DNA from: Sphingomonadaceae bacterium
GTDB taxonomy: Bacteria; Pseudomonadota; Alphaproteobacteria; Sphingomonadales; Sphingomonadaceae
NCBI GenBank assembly: GCA_947472735.1
Contig: CANJBY010000004.1
Span: 24,311-88,310, forward strand
DNA length: 64,000 bases
Direction: 5' to 3'
Of the stretch, positions 42,102-52,920 are shown one piece after another. Numbering within the stretch: position 1 is the first letter of the stretch; every line of letters starts with the position of its first letter. Under the pieces are notes generated by a model. The model did no database searches and was not told the origin of the DNA. It saw only the letters and a list, made by a program, of their open reading frames with translations. The position numbers and the translations under genes were made by a program.

Positions 42102-43460
42102 TCAGCCGGCCACTCCGGCATCCGCATCCAGCTTCTGGCGATAGAACCGCGCGTAAGGACGGATCGCCCGCCAGATGCAGAACACGGCGAGCGGACCGAA
42201 AATCACCTTCACCGCAACCAGAACATAGCGCAGGTCGCCTTCCGAGCGGGCGAGATGATCGGACATGAAGCCGATCAGCGTCGGTCCGATCGACCCCCCG
42301 ATGGCGGTGATGCTGGCCGCATATAGGACCGTCACCTGCGCCCGCATTTCGTTCGGAGTGGTCACCTGGATCGCCGCGCTGAAGGCGGGACCGCCCATCA
42401 CTTGCGCGATGCCGGCAACTGCGCCGCAAGCCAGCGCGGCCCAGGGATTCGGCATGAGCGGCATGATCACCAGCAGCGGCTGGGCCAGCAGATGCGACAG
42501 GAACATCACGGGGAGATTGGCGTCGTCGCGGGTCTTGGCATACCGTTCGGCCAGCATGGCGCCCAGAAACAGCCCGCCGAGCGAAGTGAACAACGAAACA
42601 ATGCCGAGCAAGGGACCGATCTTGGCAGGCCCCCACCCATAAGTCCGGTCATAGAATGCCGGCATCCAGGCGGTATAGCCGTGCGTCATCACGGCCAGCA
42701 GCAGCATCCCCAGCAGCAGCGGGACGTGAAGCGAAGCTTGCCCGCGCACGAAAGCAAAGACCTCGCGCAGCGGATAGCCACCGGGACGCGACGCACCCTT
42801 GCGGCGCGGCTCGGGCACCGTCAGCAGCATCAGCAAGGCGACCATGATCCCGGGCAGGCCCACAATCATCAGCACCAGTTGCCAGTTATGGATCGTGCCC
42901 AGCCCGGCAATCTGGATAGGCTCGATATGGGCCAAGGCGCCGTACAGCACCCCGCCGATCAGCAATGAGAGCGCTGATCCGCCGGCCACCCCAAGCGATT
43001 GCACCGCGAAGGCCCGCGGCAACCGCTCGCGCGGGACTGCGTCAGCGATGATCGACAGCGAGCCGGTGGTGTTGACCGACTCCGCCCCGCCAGTCACGAA
43101 GCGGCAGACCGCCAGCGTCCAGTAGTTCTGGGCGATTCCGCACAGCGCCGTGGCAAAGCTCCACAATGCAAGGCATCCGGCGATCAGACTGCGGCGATTG
43201 CCGCGATCGATCAGCCGCGCCATCGGCAGTCCGACGACGAAATAGGGAAGCGTAAAGGCGAGTCCCAGCAGCAGGCTGACCTGGGTATCCGACAAGTTGA
43301 AATCGCGCTTCATTGGCTGGACGAACAGCGCCATGACGCCCCGGTCGATGAACGAGAGCATCGATACTACGCCGAGCAGGATTACCGTGTACCAGCCCCT
43401 TGGCGCAGTACCGTCATCGGATGGGGCGTCGGCGGCAATCGTTTCCTCGGCAGCCGACAT
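42102..43460 (-). CDS. MFS transporter (spinster-like)
   Basis: A 452-aa permease with twelve predicted helices. The first helix segment GVVSMLSFIDRGVMALFVQPMKRDF and the loop motif GLPMARLIDRGNRRSLI match the spinster-type/hexuronate-like MFS group common in sphingomonads. Substrate unknown. It is convergent with the NDUFA9-like gene (4 bp). Confidence 0.88.
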   Translation of the reverse strand: MSAAEETIAADAPSDDGTAPRGWYTVILLGVVSMLSFIDRGVMALFVQPMKRDFNLSDTQVSLLLGLAFTLPYFVVGLPMARLIDRGNRRSLIAGCLALWSFATALCGIAQNYWTLAVCRFVTGGAESVNTTGSLSIIADAVPRERLPRAFAVQSLGVAGGSALSLLIGGVLYGALAHIEPIQIAGLGTIHNWQLVLMIVGLPGIMVALLMLLTVPEPRRKGASRPGGYPLREVFAFVRGQASLHVPLLLGMLLLAVMTHGYTAWMPAFYDRTYGWGPAKIGPLLGIVSLFTSLGGLFLGAMLAERYAKTRDDANLPVMFLSHLLAQPLLVIMPLMPNPWAALACGAVAGIAQVMGGPAFSAAIQVTTPNEMRAQVTVLYAASITAIGGSIGPTLIGFMSDHLARSEGDLRYVLVAVKVIFGPLAVFCIWRAIRPYARFYRQKLDADAGVAG

Positions 43461-43567
43461 GGATCACTTCTCCCAAAGACGCGATGCCGTGTCCGGCGCA
43501 GCCGCTCGGCACCCTTTATTTAACGACGTTAACGAATACCCGCCACCAGTCAATCGCCGCCTGCGGC

Positions 43568-44449
43568 TCAACCCAACAAACGCTGCGCCATGGCGCGAAC
43601 CTCGTCCGCCATGTCCTCGCGCTCCAGCGCTATGGCCAGCGTCGCCTCGACAAAGCCGATCTTCGACCCGCAATCATAACGCTTGCCGGCGAAAGTGACC
43701 GCGTGGAACGGTTGCTCACCGATCATCCGGGCCATCGCGTCGGTCAACTGGATTTCGCCGCCGGCGCCTTTTTCCTGGCTCTCCAGCACGCGCATCACTT
43801 CGGGTTGCAGGATGTAGCGGCCGGAAATGATGAGGTTCGAGGGAGCCTCTTCCCGCTTCGGCTTCTCGACCAGGCCTTTGACTTCGGTCAGCGCGCCATT
43901 CGCCTTGCCCGGCGCGATCACACCATAGCTGGAAACCTCGTCCTCCGGCACTTCCAGCACCGAAATCAGGTTTCCACCCACCTCGTTGTAGGCCTCGACC
44001 ATCTGCTTCATGCACCCGGGCGAACCGATCATTAGTTCGTCAGGGAGGAAGATCGCGAAGGGTTCATCCCCGACGATCGCCCGCGCGCACCAGATGGCAT
44101 GGCCCAGCCCAAGCGGCACCTGCTGGCGCACCGTGACCAGGTTGCCCGGCTGAATCCGGGTCGGCTCCAGCACTTCGAGCGACTTGTCGCGGCCTGCCAT
44201 GGTGGTTTCAAGTTCGAATGCCATGTCGAAATGTTCGACGATGGCAGTCTTGCCGCGTCCGGTAACGAAGATCAGCTGCTCGATCCCGGCCTCGCGCGCC
44301 TCATCGACCGCGTACTGGATCAGCGGCCGGTCGATAACCGGGAGCATCTCCTTCGGGATAGCCTTGGTGGCGGGCAGAAAGCGCGTGCCGAGCCCCGCGA
44401 CGGGAAAGACGGCTTTGCGAATGGGTTTGCGATTTTGTGACTGTGTCAT
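43568..44449 (-). CDS. galU: UTP-glucose-1-phosphate uridylyltransferase
   Basis: 293 aa. The nucleotidyltransferase signature KAVFPVAGLGTRFLPATKAIPKEMLPV is at the N-terminus, with LPVIDRPLIQYAVDEAREAGI and the Asp in LPDELMIGSPG. It makes UDP-glucose for exopolysaccharide, lipopolysaccharide and galactose pathways; the exosortase-type glycan genes at 56-59 kb would be one consumer. Divergent from murA. Confidence 0.95.
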   Translation of the reverse strand: MTQSQNRKPIRKAVFPVAGLGTRFLPATKAIPKEMLPVIDRPLIQYAVDEAREAGIEQLIFVTGRGKTAIVEHFDMAFELETTMAGRDKSLEVLEPTRIQPGNLVTVRQQVPLGLGHAIWCARAIVGDEPFAIFLPDELMIGSPGCMKQMVEAYNEVGGNLISVLEVPEDEVSSYGVIAPGKANGALTEVKGLVEKPKREEAPSNLIISGRYILQPEVMRVLESQEKGAGGEIQLTDAMARMIGEQPFHAVTFAGKRYDCGSKIGFVEATLAIALEREDMADEVRAMAQRLLG

Positions 44450-44594
44450 GCCCTACCATTAAAGAGTTTGCTCTTGCAGGACCATTAAGGCGAGGCTTTT
44501 TCGCCCTGCAATGGACAAACTCGATATCACGCCTTTTGTTCAAAGCGATGTCCCATGCTTGTCGCGCCGACAAAACCGGCTAAATCGGCTGGAT

Positions 44595-45878
44595 ATGGAC
44601 AAAATCATCATTGAAGGCGGCAAGCGCCTCTCCGGCACCATCCCTATTTCCGGCGCAAAGAATGCGGCACTGACCCTGCTGCCGTGTGCCCTGCTTACCG
44701 ACGAACCGCTGACGCTGCGCAATCTGCCGCGCCTTGCGGACATCGACGGATTTCAGCACCTGCTGAATCAGTTCGGCATCTCCACTACGATCGCCGGATC
44801 GCGACCCGAGGACTTCGGCCGGGTGATGACCCTGGCTGCGACGCGGATCACTTCTTCCGTCGCGCCTTACGAGCTGGTGCGCAAGATGCGGGCCTCGATT
44901 CTCGTACTGGGACCGATGCTCGCGCGGATGGGCGAGGCGACAGTTTCGCTTCCCGGCGGGTGCGCGATCGGCAATCGTCCGATCGACCTCCACCTCAAGG
45001 CTCTGGAGGCGCTCGGCGCGCAGATCGAAATGGCGGCTGGCTACGTGCGCGCGATCGCGCCCGATGGCGGTCTGCCGGGCGGGCGCTATTCCTTCCCGGT
45101 TGTCTCCGTGGGCGCAACCGAGAACGCGCTGATGGCGGCGGTGCTGTGCACCGGCAAATCCAGCCTGCACAACGCCGCGCGCGAGCCCGAGATCGTTGAC
45201 TTATGCAACCTGCTGGTCGCGATGGGTGCGCAGATCGAGGGGATCGGCACGTCCGACCTCACGATCCACGGTGTGCCCCGGCTTCATGGTGCGACGTATC
45301 GGGTGATGAGCGACCGGATTGAAGCCGGCTCCTACGCCTGTGCCGCCGCGATCACCGGCGGAGACGTGTTCCTGAAGCACGCGGTGATCGAGGAAATGGA
45401 CGCTACGGTCCAGGCGCTGCGCGATGCCGGCGTGCTGGTCGAGCCGCGGGCCGACGGCATCTACGTCGCGGCCGATGGTCCGCTGAAGGCGGTCACCCTG
45501 TCGACCGCCCCTTACCCCGGCTTCGCCACTGACATGCAAGCGCAGCTCATGGCGATGCTCTGTCTGGCGCAGGGCTCCAGCGTGCTGACCGAGACGATCT
45601 TCGAAAACCGCTACATGCACGTCCCCGAACTGAACCGCATGGGCGCACACATTGAAACCAAGGGCCGCACCGCCGTGGTTCACGGGGTCGGCAAGCTGAC
45701 CGGCGCCGAAGTCATGGCCACGGACCTGCGTGCGTCAATGAGTCTGGTGATCGCCGGTCTGGCCGCAGAGGGCGAAACCCAGGTGCACCGGCTCTATCAT
45801 CTGGACCGTGGGTACGAACGGCTGGAAGAGAAGCTGGCGCTGGCGGGAGCACAGATCGAACGGGTGGGCGGAGACTGA
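44595..45878 (+). CDS. murA: UDP-N-acetylglucosamine enolpyruvyl transferase
   Basis: 427 aa from ATG 44595 ([26 protein letters not shown]). EPSP-synthase fold; first committed step of peptidoglycan synthesis. The active-site Cys is present in [14 protein letters not shown], so the enzyme should be fosfomycin-sensitive. The track start at 44511 would add 28 unconserved residues. Confidence 0.96.
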   Translation: MDKIIIEGGKRLSGTIPISGAKNAALTLLPCALLTDEPLTLRNLPRLADIDGFQHLLNQFGISTTIAGSRPEDFGRVMTLAATRITSSVAPYELVRKMRASILVLGPMLARMGEATVSLPGGCAIGNRPIDLHLKALEALGAQIEMAAGYVRAIAPDGGLPGGRYSFPVVSVGATENALMAAVLCTGKSSLHNAAREPEIVDLCNLLVAMGAQIEGIGTSDLTIHGVPRLHGATYRVMSDRIEAGSYACAAAITGGDVFLKHAVIEEMDATVQALRDAGVLVEPRADGIYVAADGPLKAVTLSTAPYPGFATDMQAQLMAMLCLAQGSSVLTETIFENRYMHVPELNRMGAHIETKGRTAVVHGVGKLTGAEVMATDLRASMSLVIAGLAAEGETQVHRLYHLDRGYERLEEKLALAGAQIERVGGD

Positions 45879-45950
45879 ACTCAAAGCTGGAACAACTGGG
45901 TGGGCCGCTGGTTGCTGTGCCAGTATTGTTCCTCACATAAGGCCACTGCC

Positions 45951-46190
45951 ATGTTGTTCAAACTCGCTGCCGCAAGCATCGCCGGTTATGCCCTTTATCG
46001 TTACGCGAGCCGGGCACGCTCGGAGCTGACACCTGCTGCATTTGCCGTCGGGGAAGGTGGTGACACGAGTTTCGCGCAAGTGCGCAACGCCGGTCCCGAC
46101 GCGATGCGCAGCGACGTGGACGATTGGGACAAGGTCGACGAGGCGGTGGATGAGAGCTTCCCCGCCAGCGACCCCCCATCGACCTACTGA
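45951..46190 (+). CDS. Small sphingomonad membrane protein
   Basis: 79 aa from ATG 45951 (MLFKLAAASIAGYALYRYAS), with one N-terminal membrane helix and a hydrophilic C-terminus ending DEAVDESFPASDPPSTY. This DESFPASDPP ending recurs in small proteins of sphingomonads. Function unknown; probably anchored in the inner membrane with the tail in the cytoplasm. Confidence 0.7.
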   Translation: MLFKLAAASIAGYALYRYASRARSELTPAAFAVGEGGDTSFAQVRNAGPDAMRSDVDDWDKVDEAVDESFPASDPPSTY

Positions 46191-46343
46191 TCCCTGGCGC
46201 ACCTGATCCGGCGTCTCTTGCGTTACGAGTCAGGCGCGCTAAGTACCCCTTCTCGGGGCAAAGCAACCTCCCGGTCAGGCGCCTGCGCCCAAGCGTTGCC
46301 TTGATCGTCCGCTGCTTCGCGGACGAAGAGGCATGGGATCGAC

Positions 46344-47648
46344 GTGACCGATACAACTCCAAGTTTCCGCGAACTCCTGCGGGTGTTCACGCGCATCGGT
46401 TTTCTCAGTTTCGGCGGCCCCGCCGGACAGATCGCGCTGATGCATCGCGAGCTCGTCGACGAGCGGCGGTGGGTGAGCGAAGAGCAATACCTGCACGCGC
46501 TCAACTTCTGCCACCTTCTGCCCGGGCCTGAAGCGCAGCAGCTTGCCACCTGGGTCGGCTGGCGCCTGCACGGCTGGCGTGGCGGTCTGGCCGGCGGCCT
46601 GTTGTTCGTCATTCCTGGCGCCGCGGTGATGCTGGCACTGTCGATGTTATATGCGGTGGCGGCCAACCTCGGCTGGTTCGCTGCCTTGTTTCTGGGGATC
46701 AAGGCAGCCGTGCTGGCGGTGGTGGTGCAAGCGCTGCTGCGGATCGCGGGCCGCGCACTAAACACCACGTTCAAACGCGCGCTGGCCGTTGTGGCGTTCC
46801 TCTGCCTGTTCCTGCTCGACCTGCCGTTTCCGCTGGTGGTGCTCGGCGCCGGCGCGATCGGGATTGCGGTTGCCGCCGTGCGACCGGGCTGGCTCGCCCT
46901 GAAAGCGGATTCCGGACCGGCTCCTACCAGCCCGCGCCCTTGGGGCCAGAGCCTGCGAGCGGTGATGCTATGGGGAACGATCTGGGCGGCACCGATGGTG
47001 CTGGTGGCAGTGACGCTGGGGCGCGGCCATGTGTTGTGGCAGATCGGCGCGTTCTTTTCGCAATTGGCCGTGGTAACGTTCGGCGGTGCATATGCGGTGC
47101 TGGCCTACATGGCCCAGCAAGCGGTGCAACATTACCACTGGCTGAGCGCAGGCGAGATGGCTGACGGGCTTGGTCTCGCCGAAACCACCCCCGGACCATT
47201 GATCATGGTCACGCAATTCGTCGGCTATCTTGCCGCGTTCCGCACGCCCGACCCTTTCTCGCCGCTGGTCGCCGGGATGCTCGGGGCGGTGCTGACCACC
47301 TGGGTCACTTTCGCGCCCTGCTTCATGTGGATCTTCGCGCTGGCGCCGTGGATCGAACGGCTGGAGCACGCGAAGAAGCTGAAGGGCGGACTCGCGGCGG
47401 TGACCGCAGCGGTGGTCGGCGTGATCGCCAACCTCACCTTGTGGTTCGCGCTGCATGTGTTGTTTGCGCGGGTCGGCGAAGTGCGCAGCGCAGGGCTGCG
47501 GTTCTACGTGCCGGAGCTGACCAGCTTTGACTGGCGCGGCGGACTCCTGGCCGCAATGGCCATGGTGCTGGTCTTCCGCTTGCGCTGGAACATGATCGCC
47601 GTGCTCGGCACCGCAGCGGCCGGCGGGCTGCTGCTCGCGGGGATATGA
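46344..47648 (+). CDS. chrA: Chromate transporter family protein
   Basis: 434 aa from a GTG start. The two CHR halves are clear: GFLSFGGPAGQIALMHRELV ... NFCHLLPGPEAQQLATWVGW in the first, and TFGGAYAVLAYMAQQ ... GLAETTPGPLIMVTQFVGY in the second. Full-length ChrA proteins export chromate by proton antiport. No chrB regulator is next to it, so constitutive low expression or another substrate is possible. Confidence 0.92.
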   Translation: MTDTTPSFRELLRVFTRIGFLSFGGPAGQIALMHRELVDERRWVSEEQYLHALNFCHLLPGPEAQQLATWVGWRLHGWRGGLAGGLLFVIPGAAVMLALSMLYAVAANLGWFAALFLGIKAAVLAVVVQALLRIAGRALNTTFKRALAVVAFLCLFLLDLPFPLVVLGAGAIGIAVAAVRPGWLALKADSGPAPTSPRPWGQSLRAVMLWGTIWAAPMVLVAVTLGRGHVLWQIGAFFSQLAVVTFGGAYAVLAYMAQQAVQHYHWLSAGEMADGLGLAETTPGPLIMVTQFVGYLAAFRTPDPFSPLVAGMLGAVLTTWVTFAPCFMWIFALAPWIERLEHAKKLKGGLAAVTAAVVGVIANLTLWFALHVLFARVGEVRSAGLRFYVPELTSFDWRGGLLAAMAMVLVFRLRWNMIAVLGTAAAGGLLLAGI

Positions 47649-47687
47649 GCGGACAGTAAGGCGGCGCGGCGGTTGTGGAAGGAGCAG

Positions 47688-47930
47688 TCATGCCAGCCGC
47701 CGCGCCAGCCACGCCACCAGCCACAACCGCACCGCCGTGGCCAAGCCGGGCGGGGTCGGCGAGGCAATCCTTTCGGCGTCGATCCGCGCCACCAGCGCAT
47801 TCAGCGGCAAGCCTTCGCTCTCGGCCGCCTGCTTGAGCAGGGCCCAGTAAAGCGGCTCGAGGCTGATCGAGGTCTTGTGCCCGGCGATCTCGACTGAGCG
47901 TTTGACGGGGGGGTGATAGGGACTGGTCAT
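47688..47930 (-). CDS. Ribbon-helix-helix protein
   Basis: 80 aa: KRSVEIAGHKTSISLEPLYWALLKQAAESEGLPLNALVARID matches the RHH_4-type fold (beta strand then two helices) of small DNA-binding regulators. The C-terminus is basic and hydrophobic. No partner toxin is next to it; it may act as a stand-alone regulator. Confidence 0.8.
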   Translation of the reverse strand: MTSPYHPPVKRSVEIAGHKTSISLEPLYWALLKQAAESEGLPLNALVARIDAERIASPTPPGLATAVRLWLVAWLARRLA

Positions 47931-47955
47931 GGTTCCGACCGGTGTTGCGCGCGGG

Positions 47956-48022
47956 CTTCGACAGGCTCAGCCTGAGCGGGTTGGCGAAAATACAAACTCC
48001 GTTCATCCTGAGCCTGTCGAAG
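47956..48022. repeat. REP-like inverted repeat
   Basis: CTTCGACAGGCTCAG (47956-47970) and CTGAGCCTGTCGAAG (48008-48022) are perfect 15-bp inverted arms around 37 bases. I recognise the arms as an intergenic repeat frequent in sphingomonad genomes. It lies between the RHH gene and the end of phbB and may act as an mRNA-stabilising hairpin. Confidence 0.75.
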
Positions 48023-48041
48023 GATGCCATGCATCTCTCGC

Positions 48042-48764
48042 TCAATACATGTGCTGACCACCATTGATGCTCATGGTCGATCCGGTGACGAAACCGGCGT
48101 CCTCCGAACAGAGGAAGGCCACGCCGCGCGCAATCTCGTCGGCATGGCCAAGACGGCCGACCGGAATCTTGGCAACGATCTTTTCCAGCACCGGGGCGGG
48201 CACTGCGGCAACCATGTCAGTGTCGATATAGCCCGGCGCGATCGCGTTGACGGTAACCCCGTACCTGGCACCTTCCTGGGCCAGCGCCTTGGTGAAGCCG
48301 TGAATGCCGCTTTTCGCGGCAGCATAATTGACCTGGCCGTATTGGCCGGCCTGTCCATTGATCGAGCCAATGTTGACGATCCGCCCCCAGCCGCGCTCGC
48401 GCATACCGGGGAATGTCGCCTTGGCCATGTTGAAGCAACCGCCGAGGTTGATGCGCATCACCTCGTTCCAGTCTTCGAAGCTCATTTTGTGGAGCACGCC
48501 GTCGCGGGTGATGCCGGCATTGTTGACGACGATGTCCACCGGGCCATGGTCCACGGCAACCTGCGCGCAACCGGCCAGGCAGGCCTCGTGGTCGCCCACA
48601 TCCCATTGGTAGGCGGGAATGCCGGTGTCGGCGGTGAACTGGGCAGCTCTGGCTGCATTGCCGCCATAGTTGGCGACGACGGTTACGCCCGCCTGTTTGA
48701 GAGCAAGGCAGATAGCCTCGCCGATACCCCTCGTTCCACCGGTAACAATTGCAACTCGCGCCAT
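48042..48764 (-). CDS. phbB: Acetoacetyl-CoA reductase
   Basis: 240-aa short-chain dehydrogenase: NADP loop VTGGTRGIGEAI, NNAG, the catalytic Ser/Tyr/Lys in NIGSINGQAGQYGQVNYAAAKSG. The QGQYGQVNYAAAKSG-type context and VNAIAPGYIDTDMV are specific to PhbB/PhaB. It reduces acetoacetyl-CoA to 3-hydroxybutyryl-CoA for polyhydroxybutyrate. The thiolase at 54.5 kb could supply the substrate. Confidence 0.92.
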   Translation of the reverse strand: MARVAIVTGGTRGIGEAICLALKQAGVTVVANYGGNAARAAQFTADTGIPAYQWDVGDHEACLAGCAQVAVDHGPVDIVVNNAGITRDGVLHKMSFEDWNEVMRINLGGCFNMAKATFPGMRERGWGRIVNIGSINGQAGQYGQVNYAAAKSGIHGFTKALAQEGARYGVTVNAIAPGYIDTDMVAAVPAPVLEKIVAKIPVGRLGHADEIARGVAFLCSEDAGFVTGSTMSINGGQHMY

Positions 48765-48846
48765 GATTATCCTTTCCTGTCCTCCCCGTAGTCCATGCTA
48801 GGCACCGCGCACCCGTGCGGCAACCTGCAAACGAATGCGGGGTGGA

Positions 48847-49608
48847 TCAGAAGCGGAATTGCGTGCCGACGTAGACGGCCTGGCTATTCTGCTTGCCATC
48901 GACCAGCGGTGCCAGCCGATCGCGCTCGGTGGAATAACGGACGCCCGCCGTGACATCGAGATTGCGGGTGATGCGATAGGCTCCGCCGACGTCGACCGTC
49001 TGGTTGCTGCCTTCGAAGGTCCGCGGCGCCCGGCCAGGCTTCTCGCGCCCATCCAGCGCGACGCGCGGCGCGAACCGCGACGGATCACCGTCGGGCCCGG
49101 TGGCCGGGTGGAAAGTGGAAAGATCGGGCATTTCGATCCGCCGTACATCGGGACCGAGGGCGGTCTGTCCACGCATCGCGCGGGTCGGGCCAAGACTGTA
49201 GGCGGTCGGGGCCAGGCGGACGGTCCCCAACCCAGGTTGCACTTGTGCGGGACGAATACCGGCGCGCACCGTGATTGCCCGGGCGGTTTCAGCATCGACG
49301 CGCACCGCCACCGTCACCGAGCGATCCGGCCGGCTTGACGTTCCTGCCGGTGTGAAACGGAACAGGCCCCCGGCCTCGCCCGAACGAGCAACCAGCGCGC
49401 GGGCCAGTTGCGGATCCACTGCGCCGGGTTTGTAGCGATCCAGTTCGTTGCCGATCTGCTCTTCGGGAACGGACATTTCGAGACGGCTGGAAAAAGCAAG
49501 CACGGCACTAGGCAGAGCCAGCGCGCCCACCGCAGCCGCAATCAACACCGCGGGCGTGGCCGCCTGCCGTCTTACCGCGAACCTGCCGATTCTGGCGCCT
49601 GCGCGCAT
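48847..49608 (-). CDS. Hypothetical outer-membrane-type protein
   Basis: 253 aa. N-terminal hydrophobic stretch (AVLIAAAVGALALPSAVLAF), a long disordered middle and a C-terminal part ending in a beta-signal-like YVGTQFRF with alternating residues (DVGGAYRITRNLDVTAGVRYS). This suggests the last strands of a small beta-barrel. No family is recognised. Confidence 0.6.
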   Translation of the reverse strand: MRAGARIGRFAVRRQAATPAVLIAAAVGALALPSAVLAFSSRLEMSVPEEQIGNELDRYKPGAVDPQLARALVARSGEAGGLFRFTPAGTSSRPDRSVTVAVRVDAETARAITVRAGIRPAQVQPGLGTVRLAPTAYSLGPTRAMRGQTALGPDVRRIEMPDLSTFHPATGPDGDPSRFAPRVALDGREKPGRAPRTFEGSNQTVDVGGAYRITRNLDVTAGVRYSTERDRLAPLVDGKQNSQAVYVGTQFRF

Positions 49609-49907
49609 CCTGCCTCATGCTCCTTCCGCCGGTTTTCCCGGGCCGGTTCTATTTAGACTCACCCTAGCTGAACCGCACCTTGATTTTCGCTTGTTTCGCG
49701 ACGAATTCCAACCCGGGAATCGACGAGCCGAAGTGCGGGGACCGGAAAGGGCAATCCGGTATTCAGCACGGGTTCACCGCTTGGAGCCAGATTCCGGCTT
49801 TGCTTGCCTGCAAGCGCCCTTGCCGCGCCCGCCGCTAAGGCTATAGAGGCGGCAGCACCCCGGCTCCGTTCGGAAGTCCGGCCACAGTAACGGGATCTGG
49901 AACGACG
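49609..49907. other. Gene-free interval
   Basis: 299 bp between a minus-strand and a plus-strand gene. It must hold the promoters of both; I see no RNA gene, repeat or clear terminator. The long minus ORF in the track here is the shadow of the DUF3576 gene. Confidence 0.4.
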
Positions 49908-50372
49908 ATGACTGGCAGCCTCTCTACCGGCCTTACCCCCAAGCGGCTGCTCACCCATGCCGGCATCGCAGCGATGATGGCGCTGGCTCTCGCCGGCTGC
50001 GGCAAAAAGAATCGCCCTAAGGCCGATCTTGCCGCCTCGCAGGTCACCACGATCGGAATAAATTCCTACTTGTGGCGCGCCAGCCTCGATGCCCTTTCGT
50101 TCATGCCGCTGCTCCAGGCCGATAGCGCCGGCGGTGTCATCGTCAGCGATTGGTACACCAATCCCTCCAATCCGAACGAGCGGATGAAGGTGACGGTTAC
50201 GATCCTTGACCAGGATCTGCGCGCCGATGCCTTGCGCGTCGCCGCCAGCCGTCAGATCCAGCAGAACGGCGGCTGGGTGGATGCGCCGGTGCAGGCTGCA
50301 ACCGTGCAGCGGCTCGAAGACGTGATCCTGACCAAGGCCCGCGACCTGCGCCGTTCCACCATCGGCGGTTGA
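49908..50372 (+). CDS. DUF3576 lipoprotein
   Basis: 154 aa. Lipoprotein signal with lipobox LAGC ([13 protein letters not shown]), then the DUF3576 core: [58 protein letters not shown]. The family is restricted to alphaproteobacteria and is placed before leuS in many of them, as here (13-bp gap). Probably an outer-membrane lipoprotein; LptE, another OM lipoprotein, is two genes on. Confidence 0.88.
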   Translation: MTGSLSTGLTPKRLLTHAGIAAMMALALAGCGKKNRPKADLAASQVTTIGINSYLWRASLDALSFMPLLQADSAGGVIVSDWYTNPSNPNERMKVTVTILDQDLRADALRVAASRQIQQNGGWVDAPVQAATVQRLEDVILTKARDLRRSTIGG

Positions 50373-50385
50373 CGCCGCCAGCGGG

Positions 50386-52920
50386 ATGAATGCGATGACT
50401 GAGCGTTTCGAACCGTCCGGTGCCGACGGCAAGTGGCAACGCATCTGGGAAGAGCGCCAGTGCTTCCGCGCCGACGACGCTTCCGACAAGCCGCGCAGCT
50501 TCGTGCTTGAGATGTTCCCCTATCCCTCGGGGCGCATCCACATCGGCCACGTCCGCAACTATACGATGGGCGACGTGCTGGCCCGCTACAAGCGGATGCA
50601 GGGCCACGAGGTTTTGCACCCGATGGGCTGGGACGCCTTCGGGATGCCGGCCGAAAACGCCGCGATGGAAAAGGGCGTCCATCCCGGCGGCTGGACCCGC
50701 GACAACATCGCCAACATGAAGGCGCAATTGAAACGCCTCGGCTTCGCGCTTGACTGGAGCCGTGAGCTCGCAACCTGCGAGCCTGAATACTACGGCCACG
50801 AACAGGCTCTGTTCCTGGATCTCTATGCGGCGGGCCTGGTCTATCGCAAGGAAAGCGCGGTCAACTGGGACCCGGTCGACATGACCGTGCTGGCCAACGA
50901 GCAGGTGATCGACGGACGCGGCTGGCGCTCTGGCGCTCTGGTCGAGAAGCGCAAGCTCAGCCAGTGGTTCCTCAAGATCACCGATTTTGCCGAGGAGTTG
51001 CTCGAAGGCCTCTCCACCCTGGAAGGTTGGCCCGAGAAGGTCCGGGTCATGCAGGAGAACTGGATCGGCAAGAGCCAGGGCCTGCGCTGCACCTTCCGCT
51101 TCGTCGACAGTGCCGAGGGCATCGACGTATTCACGACCCGGCCCGATACCATGTTCGGTGCGAGCTTCGTGGCGATCGCAGCCGATCATCCGGTCGCGCA
51201 GGCCATGGCCGAGACCGTGCCGGAACTGGCCGCGTTCATTGCCGAATGCAAGCAAGGCGGCACCACTGCGGCGGAGCTGGAAACGGCGGAAAAGAAGGGC
51301 TTCAACACCGGGCTGTCAGTGGAGCACCCGCTCAAGAAGGCCTGGCACTTGCCGGTCTACGTCGCCAACTTCGTACTGATGGACTACGGCACCGGAGCGG
51401 TGTTCGGTTGCCCGGCACATGACCAGCGCGACCTCGACTTCGCCCGGAAGTACGAGCTGCCGGTTACCCGCGTGGTCTCCGATGCTGAGCATACCGCGGC
51501 GGATTTCCCGAGCGACGAGGCCTATACCGGTCCCGGCCGGATCGTGAATTCCGAGTGGATGGACGGCATGTCCGTGGCCGAGGCCAAAGCCGCGGTGATC
51601 GCCAAGGCGCAGCAAGAAGGCTGGGGCCAAGGCGAGACGCAGTACCGCCTGCGTGACTGGGGCGTCAGCCGCCAGCGCTACTGGGGCACCCCGATTCCCT
51701 TCATCCACTGCGAGCACTGCGGCATCGTTCCGGTGCCCAAGGCGCAGTTGCCCGTGGTGCTGCCCGAGGACGTCGATTTCCAGACACCAGGCAACCCGCT
51801 GCTGCGCCATCCGACCTGGATGCACGTCGATTGCCCGACCTGCGGCAAGCCGTCCACCCGCGAGACCGATACGCTCGACACCTTCGTTGACAGCTCTTGG
51901 TATTTTCTGCGCTTTGCCAGCCAGCCGGGCGACAAGCCGTTCGATCGCGAAGCGATCGCGAAGTGGCTGCCGGTCGAGCAGTATATCGGCGGGATCGAAC
52001 ATGCGATCCTCCACTTGCTCTACGCCCGCTTCTGGACCCGCGCGCTGCAGCGGATTGGCCTGATCGACGTGAAGGAACCCTTCGCCAGCCTGTTCACACA
52101 GGGGATGGTGACCCACGAGACTTACTCCAGGATCGATCCGTCGAACGGCCAGCCGATCTATTTCGCACCAGCCGAAGTCGCCAAGCGTGGCGAGAGCGCA
52201 GTGCTCGTGGCCGACGACGCCCCAGTCGAGATCGGCCGCGTCATCAAGATGTCGAAGAGCAAGAAGAATGTCGTCGATCCCGACGACATCATTGCCCAGT
52301 ACGGCGCCGACGCAGTGCGCTGGTTCATGCTTTCCGACAGCCCGCCCGAGCGTGACTTGCCATGGTCCGAAGCCGGGATCGAAGGCTGCGCCCGTTTCGT
52401 GCAGCGGCTGTGGCGGCTGTTCGGGCAATACGACGCCGCCGCCACTGGGGAGGACAAGGCGCTCGATCGCAAGCGCGATCAGATTGTCCATGCCGCCGCG
52501 CAGGACATCGAGTCGCTGGGCTTCAACAAGGCCGTGGCGCGGATCTACGAGCTGACCAGCGCCACCGAGAAAGCCGCACCTTCCGCGAGCCGCTCTGCTG
52601 CGATCAAGACGCTGCTGCTGCTGGTCGCGCCGATGATGCCGCATCTTGCCGAAGAGGCCTGGGCGGAGATGGGCGAAGGGCTTGTTGCGGACGCGGCCTG
52701 GCCGACGGTCGATCCGGCGCTGCTGGTCGACGACGAGGTGACCGTGGCGATCCAGGTCAAGGGCAAGCTGCGCGATACCATCACCGTCGCCAAGGGGTTG
52801 CCGAACGCCGAGCTGGAGAAGCTTGCTCTCGCCTCCGACAAGGTGCAGCGTGCCATCGACGGAGCTCCGGTAAGGAAAATGATCGTAGTGCCCGACCGGC
52901 TGGTGAATATCGTCGCATGA
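50386..52920 (+). CDS. leuS: Leucine-tRNA ligase
   Basis: 844 aa, class I synthetase. HIGH motif in [16 protein letters not shown], zinc-binding HCEHCG/CPTCG, the editing domain ([16 protein letters not shown]), and the KMSKS loop in [12 protein letters not shown]. All are intact. Its stop overlaps the lptE start (ATGA). Confidence 0.97.
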   Translation: MNAMTERFEPSGADGKWQRIWEERQCFRADDASDKPRSFVLEMFPYPSGRIHIGHVRNYTMGDVLARYKRMQGHEVLHPMGWDAFGMPAENAAMEKGVHPGGWTRDNIANMKAQLKRLGFALDWSRELATCEPEYYGHEQALFLDLYAAGLVYRKESAVNWDPVDMTVLANEQVIDGRGWRSGALVEKRKLSQWFLKITDFAEELLEGLSTLEGWPEKVRVMQENWIGKSQGLRCTFRFVDSAEGIDVFTTRPDTMFGASFVAIAADHPVAQAMAETVPELAAFIAECKQGGTTAAELETAEKKGFNTGLSVEHPLKKAWHLPVYVANFVLMDYGTGAVFGCPAHDQRDLDFARKYELPVTRVVSDAEHTAADFPSDEAYTGPGRIVNSEWMDGMSVAEAKAAVIAKAQQEGWGQGETQYRLRDWGVSRQRYWGTPIPFIHCEHCGIVPVPKAQLPVVLPEDVDFQTPGNPLLRHPTWMHVDCPTCGKPSTRETDTLDTFVDSSWYFLRFASQPGDKPFDREAIAKWLPVEQYIGGIEHAILHLLYARFWTRALQRIGLIDVKEPFASLFTQGMVTHETYSRIDPSNGQPIYFAPAEVAKRGESAVLVADDAPVEIGRVIKMSKSKKNVVDPDDIIAQYGADAVRWFMLSDSPPERDLPWSEAGIEGCARFVQRLWRLFGQYDAAATGEDKALDRKRDQIVHAAAQDIESLGFNKAVARIYELTSATEKAAPSASRSAAIKTLLLLVAPMMPHLAEEAWAEMGEGLVADAAWPTVDPALLVDDEVTVAIQVKGKLRDTITVAKGLPNAELEKLALASDKVQRAIDGAPVRKMIVVPDRLVNIVA

